A stretch of DNA of 35,402 bases from Lachnospiraceae bacterium (GTDB lineage Bacteria; Bacillota; Clostridia; Lachnospirales; Lachnospiraceae): the NCBI GenBank assembly GCA_017479935.1, contig JAFVBO010000022.1, positions 1 through 35,402 of the forward strand, read 5' to 3'. Under the pieces are notes generated by a model. The model was not told where the DNA came from. It did not search any database and worked only from the letters and a program-made list of their open reading frames with translations. Of the stretch, positions 8,332 through 17,627 are shown piece by piece; the first letter of the stretch is position 1, and each line of letters begins with the position of its first letter. The position numbers and the translations under genes were made by a program.

Positions 8332-10338
8332 TTATTTATTCTTACTTATTTCTTCTTCCATCTCGTGCAGCTGCTTTCGAAGCTCAAACAGCTGATCACG
8401 CAGCACCGCCGCTTCCTCGAAATTCAGCTCCACGGCAGCCTGGTTCATCTTCTTCTCCACCTGGGCCACCAGCTTCTTTAACTCGGACAGATCCATGGAC
8501 TCCGGATCCTTGTCCAGCTTCACGCCGCTCGGAGTCACCGCCTTGGAGATGCTGATCAGCTCGCGGACGGCCTTCTTGATCGTCTGCGGTGTGATCCCAT
8601 GCTCTTCGTTATATCGTTGCTGAATGCTGCGTCTGCGGTTCGTCTCATCGATACAGCCGCGCATGGAATCCGTGATCACATCCGCGTAGAAAATGACGCG
8701 TCCTTCCGCGTTACGCGCGGCGCGGCCCACGGTCTGAATGAGCGACGTCTCCGATCTGAGGAAACCTTCCTTGTCGGCGTCCAGCACGGCCACAAGGCCG
8801 ATCTCCGGAATATCCAGGCCCTCTCGCAGCAGGTTGATGCCCACCAGCACGTCAAACACATCCATGCGCATGTCGCGGATAATCTCGGTCCGCTCTAAGG
8901 CGGCGATGTCCGAGTGCATGTACTTGACCCGGATGCCGGCCTCGCGCAGGTAATCGGTCAGATCCTCCGCCATGCGCTTGGTCAGCGTGGTCACCAGGAC
9001 CTTGTTCTTCTTCTCGGTCTCCTTGTGAATCTCCGCGATCAGGTCATCCACCTGCCCTTCGATGGGCCGCACGTCAATCGGCGGATCCAGGAGCCCCGTG
9101 GGGCGGATCACCTGTTCCACGCGCAGAAGTTCATGCGTCTCCTCATAGCGGGAAGGCGTGGCCGACACAAACAGCATCTGGTCGATCTTGCTCTCAAACT
9201 CCTCAAACGCCAGCGGCCGGTTGTCCAGGGCAGAGGGCAGGCGGAAGCCGTAGTCCACCAGGGTGGTCTTGCGGGAGCGGTCCCCCGCGTACATGGCCCC
9301 GATCTGCGGAATGGTCATGTGCGACTCGTCCACCAAAATCAGGAGATCGTCCGGGAAATAGTCGATCAGGGTGAAGGGCGGCTCGCCGGGCGCCAGGCCG
9401 GTTAAGTGCCTGGAATAGTTTTCAATTCCAGAGCAAAAGCCCGTCTCCCGCATCATCTCCACGTCAAAGTTGGTGCGCTCCGAGATGCGCTGCGCCTCCA
9501 ACAGTTTATCTTCTGATTTAAAATACGCGACCCGCTCCTTGCACTCCTCCTCGATGGCCTGCGTCGCCTTAAAAAGCTGCTCCTTGTCCACCGTATAATG
9601 GGAAGCCGGGAAGATCAGAAGGTGCTGCAGCGTGGCCTTCACATCCCCCGTCAACGGGTCGAACTGGCAGATCCGGTCGATCTCGTCCCCGAAGAACTCG
9701 ATCCGCACCGCCTCCTCCCCGGATGCCACCGGGAAGATTTCCACCACATCCCCGCGCACCCGGAAGGTGCCGCGGTGAAAGTCCATATCGTTCCGGGTAT
9801 ACTGAATATCCACCAGGCGATGAATCACATCATCCCGATCCGCCATCTGCCCCGGGCGCACGGACAGCGTCATGTTCTTGTAGTCGATGGGGCTACCCAG
9901 GCCGTAGATGCAGGAAACCGACGCCACGATGATCACATCCCGCCGCTCGGACAAAGACGCCGTCGCCGAATGGCGCAGCTTGTCGATTTCGTCGTTGATG
10001 GCGGAATCCTTTTCAATATAGGTGTCCGTGGACGGAACATAGGCCTCCGGCTGATAGTAATCATAATAGGAAACAAAGTATTCCACGGCGTTATCCGGGA
10101 AAAACTCCTTAAACTCGCTGTAGAGCTGGGCCGCCAGCGTTTTGTTGTGCGCAATCACCAGCGTGGGGCGGTTCAGCGCCTGTATGATGTTCGCCATGGT
10201 GAAGGTTTTTCCGGAACCCGTCACGCCCAGAAGCGTCTGAAACTGGTTTCCTTCCCGGAAGCCTTCCACCAGCGCCTCGATGGCCTGCGGCTGATCGCCG
10301 GTCGGCTGAAAATCCGATACCAGATGAAAATGATCCAT
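8332..10338 (-). CDS. uvrB: Excinuclease ABC subunit B
   Basis: Helicase-like damage verification subunit that receives DNA from UvrA and recruits UvrC. The 668 residues are normal length. Walker A GVTGSGKT (residues 38-45), the strand-separating beta-hairpin ([20 protein letters not shown]), the DEAD-type motif VDESH, helicase motif [14 protein letters not shown], motif [14 protein letters not shown], and a C-terminal UVR domain ([19 protein letters not shown]) that contacts UvrC are all present. The start ATG at 10336-10338 has a short AAGG only 4 bases upstream, a weak site, but the N-terminus [11 protein letters not shown] aligns with the family. First gene of the uvrBA operon. Confidence 0.98.
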   Translation of the reverse strand: MDHFHLVSDFQPTGDQPQAIEALVEGFREGNQFQTLLGVTGSGKTFTMANIIQALNRPTLVIAHNKTLAAQLYSEFKEFFPDNAVEYFVSYYDYYQPEAYVPSTDTYIEKDSAINDEIDKLRHSATASLSERRDVIIVASVSCIYGLGSPIDYKNMTLSVRPGQMADRDDVIHRLVDIQYTRNDMDFHRGTFRVRGDVVEIFPVASGEEAVRIEFFGDEIDRICQFDPLTGDVKATLQHLLIFPASHYTVDKEQLFKATQAIEEECKERVAYFKSEDKLLEAQRISERTNFDVEMMRETGFCSGIENYSRHLTGLAPGEPPFTLIDYFPDDLLILVDESHMTIPQIGAMYAGDRSRKTTLVDYGFRLPSALDNRPLAFEEFESKIDQMLFVSATPSRYEETHELLRVEQVIRPTGLLDPPIDVRPIEGQVDDLIAEIHKETEKKNKVLVTTLTKRMAEDLTDYLREAGIRVKYMHSDIAALERTEIIRDMRMDVFDVLVGINLLREGLDIPEIGLVAVLDADKEGFLRSETSLIQTVGRAARNAEGRVIFYADVITDSMRGCIDETNRRRSIQQRYNEEHGITPQTIKKAVRELISISKAVTPSGVKLDKDPESMDLSELKKLVAQVEKKMNQAAVELNFEEAAVLRDQLFELRKQLHEMEEEISKNK

Positions 10339-10405
10339 GCGCCTTGATCCCCCTTACATTCCGGCCGTGGGAGGCATTTCACCCGCAGCCTTTTAAAGTC
10401 TTCCC

Positions 10406-10458
10406 AGTATAGCACGCCCCGCCCGGTTTGTACAGTGGAATTTTCGAACGCACGTTCC
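10406..10458 (-). promoter_or_regulatory. uvrBA promoter with LexA (SOS) box
   Basis: Minus strand: TGTACA (10429-10434), a 17-base spacer, TATACT (10406-10411). Directly upstream of the -35 lies CGAACGCACGTTCC (10445-10458), which fits the Gram-positive LexA/DinR box CGAACRNRYGTTYC. LexA control of uvrBA is known in Bacillus; here the site is seen and its use inferred. Confidence 0.88.
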
Positions 10459-10566
10459 TGCCTGCGTTCTGTTAAATGTGCTGAAAACAACTCTTTCTTT
10501 ATGGCAATTCTGCACATATGATTGCATTTTCTATTCGAAACAAGGCGTTTTCTCATTTCTGTTTAC

Positions 10567-10595
10567 TTGTGTTTATTACTTTTTCGTTATATAAT
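10567..10595 (+). promoter_or_regulatory. Promoter of the LytTR/GHKL operon
   Basis: TTGTGT (10567-10572), a 17-base spacer and a perfect TATAAT (10590-10595) stand 47 bases before the response regulator ATG. It diverges from the uvrBA promoter; the LexA box is 109 bases upstream of its -35, so direct SOS control of this gene is unlikely. Confidence 0.7.
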
Positions 10596-10642
10596 AGACA
10601 AAAGTCACAATTTCTGGCACCTTTGGGAAGGAAAACGTCACC

Positions 10643-11353
10643 ATGATCCGCATTGCACTCGTAGAAGACGATGAACACTATCGCAAAGAACTCATTGATT
10701 TTTTAAATCAATACGCATCCGAAAGCCATCAGCCTTTCCGCATCACCCCGTTTTCCGACGGAATGGAACTGATCGCAGGTTACAACGGAGAATACGACAT
10801 TATCCTGATGGATATTGAAATGCCCTGCATGGATGGCATGACCGCCGCCGAACGAATCCGCGAGATTGATTCGGAAGTCATCATCCTGTTTATCACCAAC
10901 ATGCCCCAGTACGTCATGAAAGGCTACGAGGTGGACGCTTTAGACTACGTGCTGAAGCCGGTCACCTACTTCTCCTTTTCTCAGCGCATCGACCGGGCCT
11001 TAAAGCGCATGAGCCGCCGTACCCGCCGGTATTTCACCATCTCGGTGAAGGGCGGTCTGCAAAAGCTGGACACCTCGCAGGTGACCTATGTGGAAGTGCA
11101 GGACCACGATCTGATCTACCATACCCGGGATGGCAGCTATACTACCAAGGGAAGCCTTTCCGAGGCGGAAGCCATCCTGCAGTCGGAGCACTTCTTCCGC
11201 TGCAACAAGTGTTATCTGGTAAACCTGGAGTACGTGGAAAGTCTGCAGAATTACGATATTCAGATCGGAAACGAGTGGATTCAGGTGAGCCGGGCCAAGA
11301 AAAAAGCCTTTCTGGATGCCTTAAACAATTACATCAATGAGGTAGGAAAATGA
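10643..11353 (+). CDS. LytTR-family response regulator (system 1)
   Basis: A 236-residue two-component regulator. The receiver domain (1-120) has the acidic pocket VEDDE at the start, phosphoacceptor Asp57 in ILMDIEMP, and the conserved lysine in YVLKPV. Residues about 130-236 are a LytTR DNA-binding domain (ISVKGGLQKLDTSQVTYVEV, then FFRCNKCYLVNLEYVESLQN). GGAAGG lies about 10 bases before the ATG. Its stop overlaps the kinase start by 4 bases (ATGA), so the pair is translationally coupled. By position it may regulate the downstream GH3 operon; a clear pair of LytTR half-sites was not established there. Confidence 0.95.
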   Translation: MIRIALVEDDEHYRKELIDFLNQYASESHQPFRITPFSDGMELIAGYNGEYDIILMDIEMPCMDGMTAAERIREIDSEVIILFITNMPQYVMKGYEVDALDYVLKPVTYFSFSQRIDRALKRMSRRTRRYFTISVKGGLQKLDTSQVTYVEVQDHDLIYHTRDGSYTTKGSLSEAEAILQSEHFFRCNKCYLVNLEYVESLQNYDIQIGNEWIQVSRAKKKAFLDALNNYINEVGK

Positions 11354-12684
11354 TCGGCACGACTTCCCTGAATTTAGACCATACGCCAGGCTTCTATTAC
11401 GCCCTGGCGTACTGGCTGGCCACCGTTTTTTACATCCGCATGAACACGCCGCGCCTTTCCAGGGCCGAGCGAATCATGGTCGAAATCGCGCTCTTCATCC
11501 TCTTGGAAGCGTTCATGATTCTCACCGACGGAATCGATGTCCGCTTCTATTTCCCCTGTATTTTTATCGACATCGCCATGGTCTTCGGCTGCCTTTTGGC
11601 CTGCTGCGACATCGAACCGATCAAGGCCGGCTATTTTACCGTGCGCGCCTTTTTGCTGGGCGAGCTGGCCGCCTCCTTAGAGTGGCAGCTCTTTTATTTT
11701 GGAATTACTTCGCTTCATTTTCCTTTAAACTGGGCCTCCAACCTGTTTTTCCTCCTGAGCACGCATATCCTGGTTTTCATGATCATGTACCTTCTGGAAA
11801 AACGGTACCAGGATAGTAATCAGTCTCTTCCGATCACCGGAAAAGAGCTCAAAACCGCCGCGCTGCTGGCTCTCTTTATGTATCTGGTCAGCAATGTCAG
11901 CTTTGTATTATCCAACACCCCTTTCAGCAGCACTCTCCCCTTTGACATCTTTATCATCCGAACCCTCGTGGACTTAGGAGGCGTCGGTATGCTCTACGCC
12001 TACCACGTGCAGTTAAATGAGATGTCCGCCAAAACACAGAACCAGTATCTGCAGAACATGCTGCACATGCAGTACGAACACTACCGCATGACCGAGGAAG
12101 GGATCGATCTGGTCAACCAGAAATATCACGACCTCAAGCACCAGATCGCCCTGCTGCGGCGTGCCGTGGATTCGGAGACGAGCCTGCAGTACCTGGACAG
12201 CCTCGAGCAGGAGATCAAATCCTACGAGGCCCAGAACAAAACCGGGAACAAGATCCTGGACACCATTCTCACCATGAAAAGCCTCCAGTGCCAGAAGGAA
12301 AACATCCATCTGACCTGTGTGGCGGACGGCAAAGAAATCTCCTTCTTAGACCCGATGGACATCAGCGCGCTGTTCGGCAACGCCTTAGATAATGCCATGG
12401 AAAGCGTGAGCAAGATCCCCGATCCGGAAAAGCGGCTGATCCATGTATCGGTTGCCCGGCAGAAAAACTTCCTGCGCATCCGCGTGGAGAACTGCTATGA
12501 GGGAAAACTGCATTTTCATGACGGCATCCCCGCCACCACCAAAAGCGACCGGCGCTATCACGGCTACGGGCTCCGCAGCATCCGCCAGATAGCCGAAAAA
12601 TACGGCGGTTCCGTCACCATCAGCACCGAAGACGGATGGTTTGACCTGCGCATTCTGATTCCCATCCCGTGCAATTCACAGTAA
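11350..12684 (+). CDS. GHKL sensor histidine kinase, AgrC-like (system 1)
   Basis: A 444-residue membrane kinase, partner of the preceding LytTR regulator. The first 220 residues hold about six hydrophobic segments (for example LALFILLEAFMI-type stretches near 45-60, FFLLSTHILVFMIMYLL at 133-149, ALLALFMYLVSNVSFVL at 171-187). A coiled dimerisation helix with the phosphoacceptor motif YHDLKHQ (His260) follows, then the GHKL ATPase with N box FGNALDNAMES (Asn344, Asn348) and G box GYGLRSIRQIAEKYGG. No AgrB or AgrD-like gene is adjacent, so the ligand is unknown. Same length and same C-terminal layout as the kinase at 27961-29295. Confidence 0.93.
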   Translation: MIGTTSLNLDHTPGFYYALAYWLATVFYIRMNTPRLSRAERIMVEIALFILLEAFMILTDGIDVRFYFPCIFIDIAMVFGCLLACCDIEPIKAGYFTVRAFLLGELAASLEWQLFYFGITSLHFPLNWASNLFFLLSTHILVFMIMYLLEKRYQDSNQSLPITGKELKTAALLALFMYLVSNVSFVLSNTPFSSTLPFDIFIIRTLVDLGGVGMLYAYHVQLNEMSAKTQNQYLQNMLHMQYEHYRMTEEGIDLVNQKYHDLKHQIALLRRAVDSETSLQYLDSLEQEIKSYEAQNKTGNKILDTILTMKSLQCQKENIHLTCVADGKEISFLDPMDISALFGNALDNAMESVSKIPDPEKRLIHVSVARQKNFLRIRVENCYEGKLHFHDGIPATTKSDRRYHGYGLRSIRQIAEKYGGSVTISTEDGWFDLRILIPIPCNSQ

Positions 12685-12767
12685 TCTAAACAGCACAGGT
12701 CCCAGGCCATCCGCCTACGGCCCATTTACGGTTCACGTTCAAAAATCGACCGATGACGGTCAGGGTA

Positions 12768-12796
12768 TTGTGAAAAAAGTCTAAACCATGTATAAA
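12768..12796 (+). promoter_or_regulatory. Candidate promoter of the first GH3 operon
   Basis: TTGTGA (12768-12773), a 17-base spacer and TATAAA (12791-12796), about 98 bases before the ATG. TTTACGGTTCACGTTC lies just upstream (near 12725) and could contain regulator half-sites, but it does not clearly match the LytTR consensus. Confidence 0.5.
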
Positions 12797-12893
12797 GGGA
12801 AAAGCACGAAAAATGAAACGGCTCAGACGAATCGGGGTTGCTCTGAGGTTTTTCATCATTTCGGACAAAAGGAAAAGGAGGACAAAAAACACT

Positions 12894-15800
12894 ATGAAAT
12901 TCAACAAACGCGCATCGCTGTTCCGCGGTTTGGCGGCGATTACGGCTCTGCTGTTCGCTCTGTCTACCGTTGGCTACTCCATCGCCATGTCCAACATAGC
13001 GGTTGGTATGGTGGATAGCTTCTTCGGAGTCGATCGTACCGAGTACCGCGACTGGACCGAGGAAGTGGAAGGCTACACCATTCCCGGCAGCGTGGAAGGC
13101 TACTCCTACTTAAAGGGTGTGTCCTACGAGACGGACCACGCAACCGTAGAAGAGTATGTGGACGCCCTGAAGGCGCACATCATCAAGCAGGGCGAGGAAG
13201 GCTTCGCACTGTTAAAGAACGACAACGCCGCCCTTCCGTTAGCAGAAGGCGCTAAGGTTGCCCTTTTCGGATGGAACGCGTACAACAATCCCTCCGGTCA
13301 CACGGGCGGTCCTGCCGGCAACGCCGACAAGATCACGCTGGCTCAGGGACTTGCAGCTGCCGGACTGGATGTCAACGCAACGATCCAGGCCGCTGACTTC
13401 TCCGAAATCGGTATCACCACCAACTCCAGAGGCCAGGAAGTCGAGTCCGATATCCGCGCCATGAAGTCTGCCAGCGCAGATTACACGATCCCGGAAGGTT
13501 TCGCCGTTAAGGACACCTGGAGCATCGATAAGGACACCACCACTGGTATCGTCGTCATCGGCCGCGGCGGCGGTGAAGGCGCCAACTACATCCCCGATAA
13601 CGCTACCAACGCCGAAGATCCGCTTGCTCTGTCCGATGCAGAGAAGGAAATGATCAAGTATGCGAAGGAAAACTGCAGCAAGGTTATCGTCCTGGTTGTC
13701 ACCGCGAACGCTATGGAACTTGGCCCGATCGCCAAGGGCGGCGAGCTGGAAGTTGACGCCATCGGCTTCTGCGGTATCCCGAACGACTATCAGTACCAGG
13801 GTATCGCGAACGTCTTAGCCGGCAAGGTCAATGCGACCGGCGCCCTGACCGATACCTTTGCCTATGACAACAGCTTCAACCCCGCTGTTATCAACATGGG
13901 CCAGCAGCAGTACGCTGATCTTGACACCATCGCAAACTTTGCCGATCCGTTAGAGAGAGGCCTGGAAGCTTCCAGCTACAGCGCCAACAACTACATCGTT
14001 GAGGCGGAAGGCATCTACGTTGGTTACAAGTACTATGAGAGCCGTTACTTCGATTCCATTGCGAACCCCGACAGCAATGCGAAGGATCCGATCGGTTCCT
14101 CCAAGGTTGGCGAAGCCTGGGACTACGCGAACGAAGTAGTCTTCACCTTTGGCCATGGCCTTAGCTACGTTCCTTATTCTCAGGAAATCAAGGACGTCTA
14201 CGTCGATCTCTCCGAGAACGGAGACATCACCGCTGTTGTTGCCGTCACCAACGAAGGCGACAAGGATGCTACCTTCTTAGCACAGCTCTATGTCAGCAAG
14301 CCTTACACCGACTATGACAAGGAGCACAAGGTTGAAAAGGCCGCCATCGATTTCTTAAGCTCCGGTAAGGTAGCTGTCAAGGCCGGCGAGACTGAGCTGG
14401 TTGAGATTTCCCTGCCTACCCGTTACCTGGCCAGCTGGGATTCCACCGCATTAAACGGTGCGGGTACCTACGTTCTGGACGAAGGCAACTACTACTTCAC
14501 TGCTGCTGCCGGCGCTCATGAAGCTGCGAACAGCGTCCTTAAGACTCTGGGCTTCACCACCGACGGAACCACGAAGGAAAATGCCGTTGTCACCTGGAAC
14601 GAACTGGAAAAATTCGATGACAGCACCTTCTCCGTATCCAATGGCTACGAAGTTCGCAACCAGATGCAGAACGCTGACATCAACTACTACCTTGGCGAAG
14701 GCACCGTCACCTATCTGTCCAGAAGTGACTACAAGGCTACCTTCCCGAAGAACTACACCAACTACACCAACGGCAGCGGCATCGAGCCCGAACCCGCTTT
14801 CACGATCAAGGGCGCTGCCCGCGAAACCGAATGGCTCACCGAACTTGTCAACGCTCAGTACGTGCTGAAGGAAGCTCCGGAAGCCGAATGGGCCAAGATT
14901 GAAGCAACTCTTCCCGAAACCGTAGGAGAAGGCAAGCAGTTCTCCACCGTTTGGGAGTACATCATGAACGTGGCTACCACCAAGCCCGAAGCTTTCAACA
15001 ACATCCTTTCCGATGAGTGGCAGGCTGTTGCCAACGCCATCCGTCTCGATGTCGCGATCGCTTCCGTCGGTGCCGGCGGACACGCTACCAAGGAATTCCC
15101 TGGTATCGGCAACCCTGGTTCCGTACAGTCTGAAAGCGTTTTCGGTTACTCTCAGAACCTGAAGATCGCAGAAGACAAGACCATGCGCTTAAGCGTCTGC
15201 TCCAACACGCTCCTTGCCGCCAGCTTTAACCCGGCTCTGGCTTATGAGTGGGGTCGCTTAGAAGGCGAAGGCGGTCTGTGGTTACAGAAGACGGCCAGCC
15301 CGAGCGAGTACAGCACCAACGCCGTTACCGTATGGGGCGGTGGCTTAAACCAGCACAGACATCCTTACAACGGCCGTAACTCCGAGTACATGTCCGAAGA
15401 TCCCATGCTGACCAACCGCATCGGCGAAGCGCAGTATCGCGGTTCCGGCGAAATGGGCGCCATCAACGGTCCCAAGCACATGGGCTTCAACGATCAGGAA
15501 CTTAACCGTGTTGGTAACGGTACCTACATGACCGAGCAGAAGGTTCGTGAGACCGATACCCGCTGCTACGAGAGCGCTCTTCGTGCACACGAAGGCGGCG
15601 CTACCGGCGTCATGATGTCCTTCGCCCGTATCGGCGCTACCAACCCGACCAACAGCGTTGGCTACATTAACAACATTATGCGTAAGGAATGGGGCTTCAC
15701 CGGTATCATCTCCACCGATATGGGTCGTGCCGCATACCACGAAGCCGGTTCCATGATCATGGCTTCCGTCAACGAGTACGCTTCCATGAGAGGCGGCGAC

Positions 15801-16172
15801 TTCTTCATGGGCACTGCGGAAAGCTACGATGAAGCTGCGACCGCTCCGAACACCAGAGCCAACCTGACCATCGAAGCCGCGAAGAAGGATCCTGCGTTTG
15901 CCGCTCAGGCTCGTATGACCGCTCTGTACACGCTCTACACCATCGCTCACAGCGGTTCCGGCCTCTATGTCAAGGAAGTTGAGAACGTTGGTGAAGATGT
16001 AGTCGTAGAAGGCTACACCATTCAGCACCACGATCCGACCGGCGCTCAGATCGAGCACGCGGATTGGGAGAACATCTTCATCGTGCTGCAGTACGTCTTC
16101 GGTATCCTCACCGCCATCTTAGCTCTTGGCTACGTGATTACCGTATTCGTTCCCGGAAAGGAGGAAAACTAA
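12894..16172 (+). CDS. Membrane-anchored glycoside hydrolase family 3 enzyme, permuted domains (GH3-1)
   Basis: A 1092-residue beta-glycosidase-type enzyme that probably acts outside the membrane on oligosaccharides. The ATG at 12894 is preferred over one 81 bases upstream because AAGGAGG (12875-12881) precedes it and it yields a clean signal-anchor (GLAAITALLFALSTVGYSIA). Domain order is reversed relative to most GH3 enzymes: the alpha/beta sandwich domain first (from about residue 100, LLKNDNAALPLAEGAKVALF), then a fibronectin III-like domain (about 430-550), then the TIM-barrel (about 690-1010) with candidate nucleophile Asp942 in GIISTDMGR and the GPKHMGFND loop. A second membrane helix ends the protein (about 1060-1087). 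Substrate cannot be read from sequence. Codon use is strongly biased (GGT, ATC, AAC, ACC, CGT), suggesting high expression. Operon with the next gene, 1 base apart. Confidence 0.93.
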   Translation: MKFNKRASLFRGLAAITALLFALSTVGYSIAMSNIAVGMVDSFFGVDRTEYRDWTEEVEGYTIPGSVEGYSYLKGVSYETDHATVEEYVDALKAHIIKQGEEGFALLKNDNAALPLAEGAKVALFGWNAYNNPSGHTGGPAGNADKITLAQGLAAAGLDVNATIQAADFSEIGITTNSRGQEVESDIRAMKSASADYTIPEGFAVKDTWSIDKDTTTGIVVIGRGGGEGANYIPDNATNAEDPLALSDAEKEMIKYAKENCSKVIVLVVTANAMELGPIAKGGELEVDAIGFCGIPNDYQYQGIANVLAGKVNATGALTDTFAYDNSFNPAVINMGQQQYADLDTIANFADPLERGLEASSYSANNYIVEAEGIYVGYKYYESRYFDSIANPDSNAKDPIGSSKVGEAWDYANEVVFTFGHGLSYVPYSQEIKDVYVDLSENGDITAVVAVTNEGDKDATFLAQLYVSKPYTDYDKEHKVEKAAIDFLSSGKVAVKAGETELVEISLPTRYLASWDSTALNGAGTYVLDEGNYYFTAAAGAHEAANSVLKTLGFTTDGTTKENAVVTWNELEKFDDSTFSVSNGYEVRNQMQNADINYYLGEGTVTYLSRSDYKATFPKNYTNYTNGSGIEPEPAFTIKGAARETEWLTELVNAQYVLKEAPEAEWAKIEATLPETVGEGKQFSTVWEYIMNVATTKPEAFNNILSDEWQAVANAIRLDVAIASVGAGGHATKEFPGIGNPGSVQSESVFGYSQNLKIAEDKTMRLSVCSNTLLAASFNPALAYEWGRLEGEGGLWLQKTASPSEYSTNAVTVWGGGLNQHRHPYNGRNSEYMSEDPMLTNRIGEAQYRGSGEMGAINGPKHMGFNDQELNRVGNGTYMTEQKVRETDTRCYESALRAHEGGATGVMMSFARIGATNPTNSVGYINNIMRKEWGFTGIISTDMGRAAYHEAGSMIMASVNEYASMRGGDFFMGTAESYDEAATAPNTRANLTIEAAKKDPAFAAQARMTALYTLYTIAHSGSGLYVKEVENVGEDVVVEGYTIQHHDPTGAQIEHADWENIFIVLQYVFGILTAILALGYVITVFVPGKEEN

Positions 16173-16173
16173 T

Positions 16174-16671
16174 ATGAAAAAGAAAGGTATTGGCAACTGG
16201 CTTTGCCTGGTAGCCTGCGCCCTTGCCGTAGCCGGCCTCGTTCTCTACACGATGGCTGTAAACGCTGGAACCGGCCTTCAGGTTGCAAGCGGTAGTGATC
16301 TTTTCTATGACATGGCCCGTCCGGAAGATGCGGAAATGGCTGCTAAAGTCCTTCCTTTCGGCATCGCGGCGATCGCCCTTTTTGCGGCATCCTTCATCTT
16401 CAGCCAGTTTACGTCTGGCAAGTTTGGCGAGCTCTTAGCCGGCCTTTGCCGGATCGCTGCTCCCGCGGTTGTACTGATTACCATCCTCTACTTTGCGTAT
16501 GGTTCCTTCACCGGTATGGGCTGGACCTTCTTCTCCAATAAAGAGCTGGAAATCTATCCGCAGGCCACCGCAGTTGGCCAGCAGGTCATCACGGCAGTCG
16601 TCGTGTATGTACTGTCGATGCTCGTTGGCATCATCTCTGCTTTCTGCAAGCTGCCGAAGCAGGCTGACTAA
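16174..16671 (+). CDS. Small four-helix membrane protein, partner of GH3-1
   Basis: A 165-residue hydrophobic protein of unknown function with a basic start (MKKKGIGNWL) and four predicted membrane segments (about 8-28, 62-80, 92-112 and 135-157). It begins one base after the GH3-1 stop, with GGAAAGGAGG inside the end of that gene, so translation is coupled. A homologous-looking protein (131 residues, KKKGAGYILNLAAVILGAVG) accompanies the second GH3 enzyme at 18187-18582. The pairing suggests that it assembles with, or helps insert or anchor, the GH3 enzyme; this is inference. Confidence 0.85.
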   Translation: MKKKGIGNWLCLVACALAVAGLVLYTMAVNAGTGLQVASGSDLFYDMARPEDAEMAAKVLPFGIAAIALFAASFIFSQFTSGKFGELLAGLCRIAAPAVVLITILYFAYGSFTGMGWTFFSNKELEIYPQATAVGQQVITAVVVYVLSMLVGIISAFCKLPKQAD

Positions 16672-16707
16672 ACACAAACTGACCCGTTTCCGTGATGGGT
16701 AGAAACG

Positions 16708-16745
16708 AGCCCCCCGGACCCAAAAGGGTCCGGGGGGCTTGTTTT
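16708..16745 (+). terminator. Intrinsic terminator of the GH3-1 operon
   Basis: A perfect 14-bp GC-rich stem (AGCCCCCCGGACCC at 16708-16721 with GGGTCCGGGGGGCT at 16726-16739), a 4-base AAAA loop and a TGTTTT tail, 37 bases after the stop codon. Confidence 0.93.
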
Positions 16746-16758
16746 AGGTTTGTAAAAC

Positions 16759-17234
16759 GGCCTCAGGCGGCGGAAGAGATTTCTGGCAGCTTTTGGGAGC
16801 TTCGGGGGTACCACTCATAGCAGCGAAGCGACCACAGAATGGGCTGTCGCACAAATCCGGATATATTTACAGCGTCAGGAAATTCTAATCGGCAGAGTTA
16901 TATCGTTTGCAGTCTTAAGAACCTGCGGCCAGAACCGCATAAGCTTCAAAGAATTTGCAAAAAGCAGAGCAAAAATCGCCAATGTCGCTTCGCTATAAGG
17001 CTTGTCGATTTTTGCTCTAAAGCAAATTCTTTTCAGCAAGCGGTTCTAAAGGCCTTGGTACATGACTGCAAACTGATATAAGCTCTGCCTAATTAGTATT
17101 TCCTGACGCTTTGCAAAATGTCTGGATTTGTGCGACAGTCCCTTCGCGTCAATGCAGTGCTTCGCTGCTAAAAGTGGTACTACTCCCCTCGCTCCCACAT
17201 GCTGCCGGGAAATTCTCTTCCGCCGCCTGAGGCC
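16759..17234. repeat. 476-bp near-palindromic element with nested ends
   Basis: The two halves are inverted repeats over almost their full length. The outer ends are GGCCTCAGGCGGCGGAAGAG (16759-16778) and its complement (17215-17234), followed inward by matching TTTC.GGCAGC, TGGGAGC, CCACT and TAGCAGCGAAGC blocks. An inner inverted pair begins with GGGCTGTCGCACAAATCC (16840-16857) and ends with its near complement, GGATTTGTGCGACAGTCCC (about 17133-17151). Matching AGCGTCAGGAAAT, GGCAGAG, TTTGCAGTC, AGAATTTGC and AGCAAAAATCG blocks continue to the centre. No transposase frame exists. It looks like a MITE, perhaps one inserted in another palindrome. A solo arm of the inner element is at 22074-22216. 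Confidence 0.85.
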
Positions 17235-17604
17235 ATTGGAAAAGCGCAGGCATCTTCACCTTTCCAGCTTTTGCCTGCGCCACGGTTGCTTGGATTTGAT
17301 TGGAAAGGCGCAGGCTTCTTCACTTTTCTAGCTTTTGCCTGCGCCACGGTTGCTTGGATTTGATTGGAAAGGCGCAGGCAGCCTCACTTTTCTAGCTTTT
17401 TCCTGCGCCACGGTTGCTTGGATTTGATTGGAAAGGCGCAGGCATCTTAACTTTTCTAGCTTTTTCCTGCGCCACGGTAGGCTTGGATTTGATTGGAAAG
17501 GCGCAGGCATCTTAACTTTTCTAGCTTTTTCCTGCGCCACGGTAGGCTTGGATTTGATTGGAAAGGCGCATGCATCATTACCTTTCTAGCTTTTTCCTGC
17601 GCCA
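17235..17604. repeat. Hairpin array 1: six tandem 64-65-bp units
   Basis: Units start at 17235, 17299, 17363, 17427, 17492 and 17557. Each has a stem with arms GGCGCAGGC and GCCTGCGCC (or slightly shorter) around a loop of about 21 bases containing ACTTTTCTAGCTTTT. A conserved linker, ACGGTTGCTTGGATTTG or ACGGTAGGCTTGGATTTG, joins the units. Copies 1-3 have 8-9 paired bases; copies 4-6 lose the innermost pair, and copy 6 has one arm mismatch. Both sequence and period are well conserved, so there are no CRISPR-like unique spacers. Confidence 0.9.
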
Positions 17605-17627
17605 GATGGACCGAAAGGAAGAAATAT

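Noticed and set aside
9598-10347. Plus-strand frame of 249 codons inside uvrB
   Set aside because: Antisense shadow of a well-conserved gene with no start signal.
11350-12684. An agr-type quorum system
   Set aside because: The kinase is AgrC-like, but no AgrB-like protease or precursor peptide frame was found near either LytTR pair.
12813-12893. Upstream start for GH3-1 that adds 27 residues
   Set aside because: It would put a basic stretch before the signal-anchor and has no ribosome site, whereas the ATG at 12894 has AAGGAGG.
15345-16058. Minus-strand frame of 237 codons inside GH3-1
   Set aside because: Antisense shadow caused by the strong codon bias of the gene.
17328-17540. A 70-codon minus-strand frame across array 1
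   Set aside because: The 64-65-base units shift the frame at each copy; the peptide is only translated repeat.
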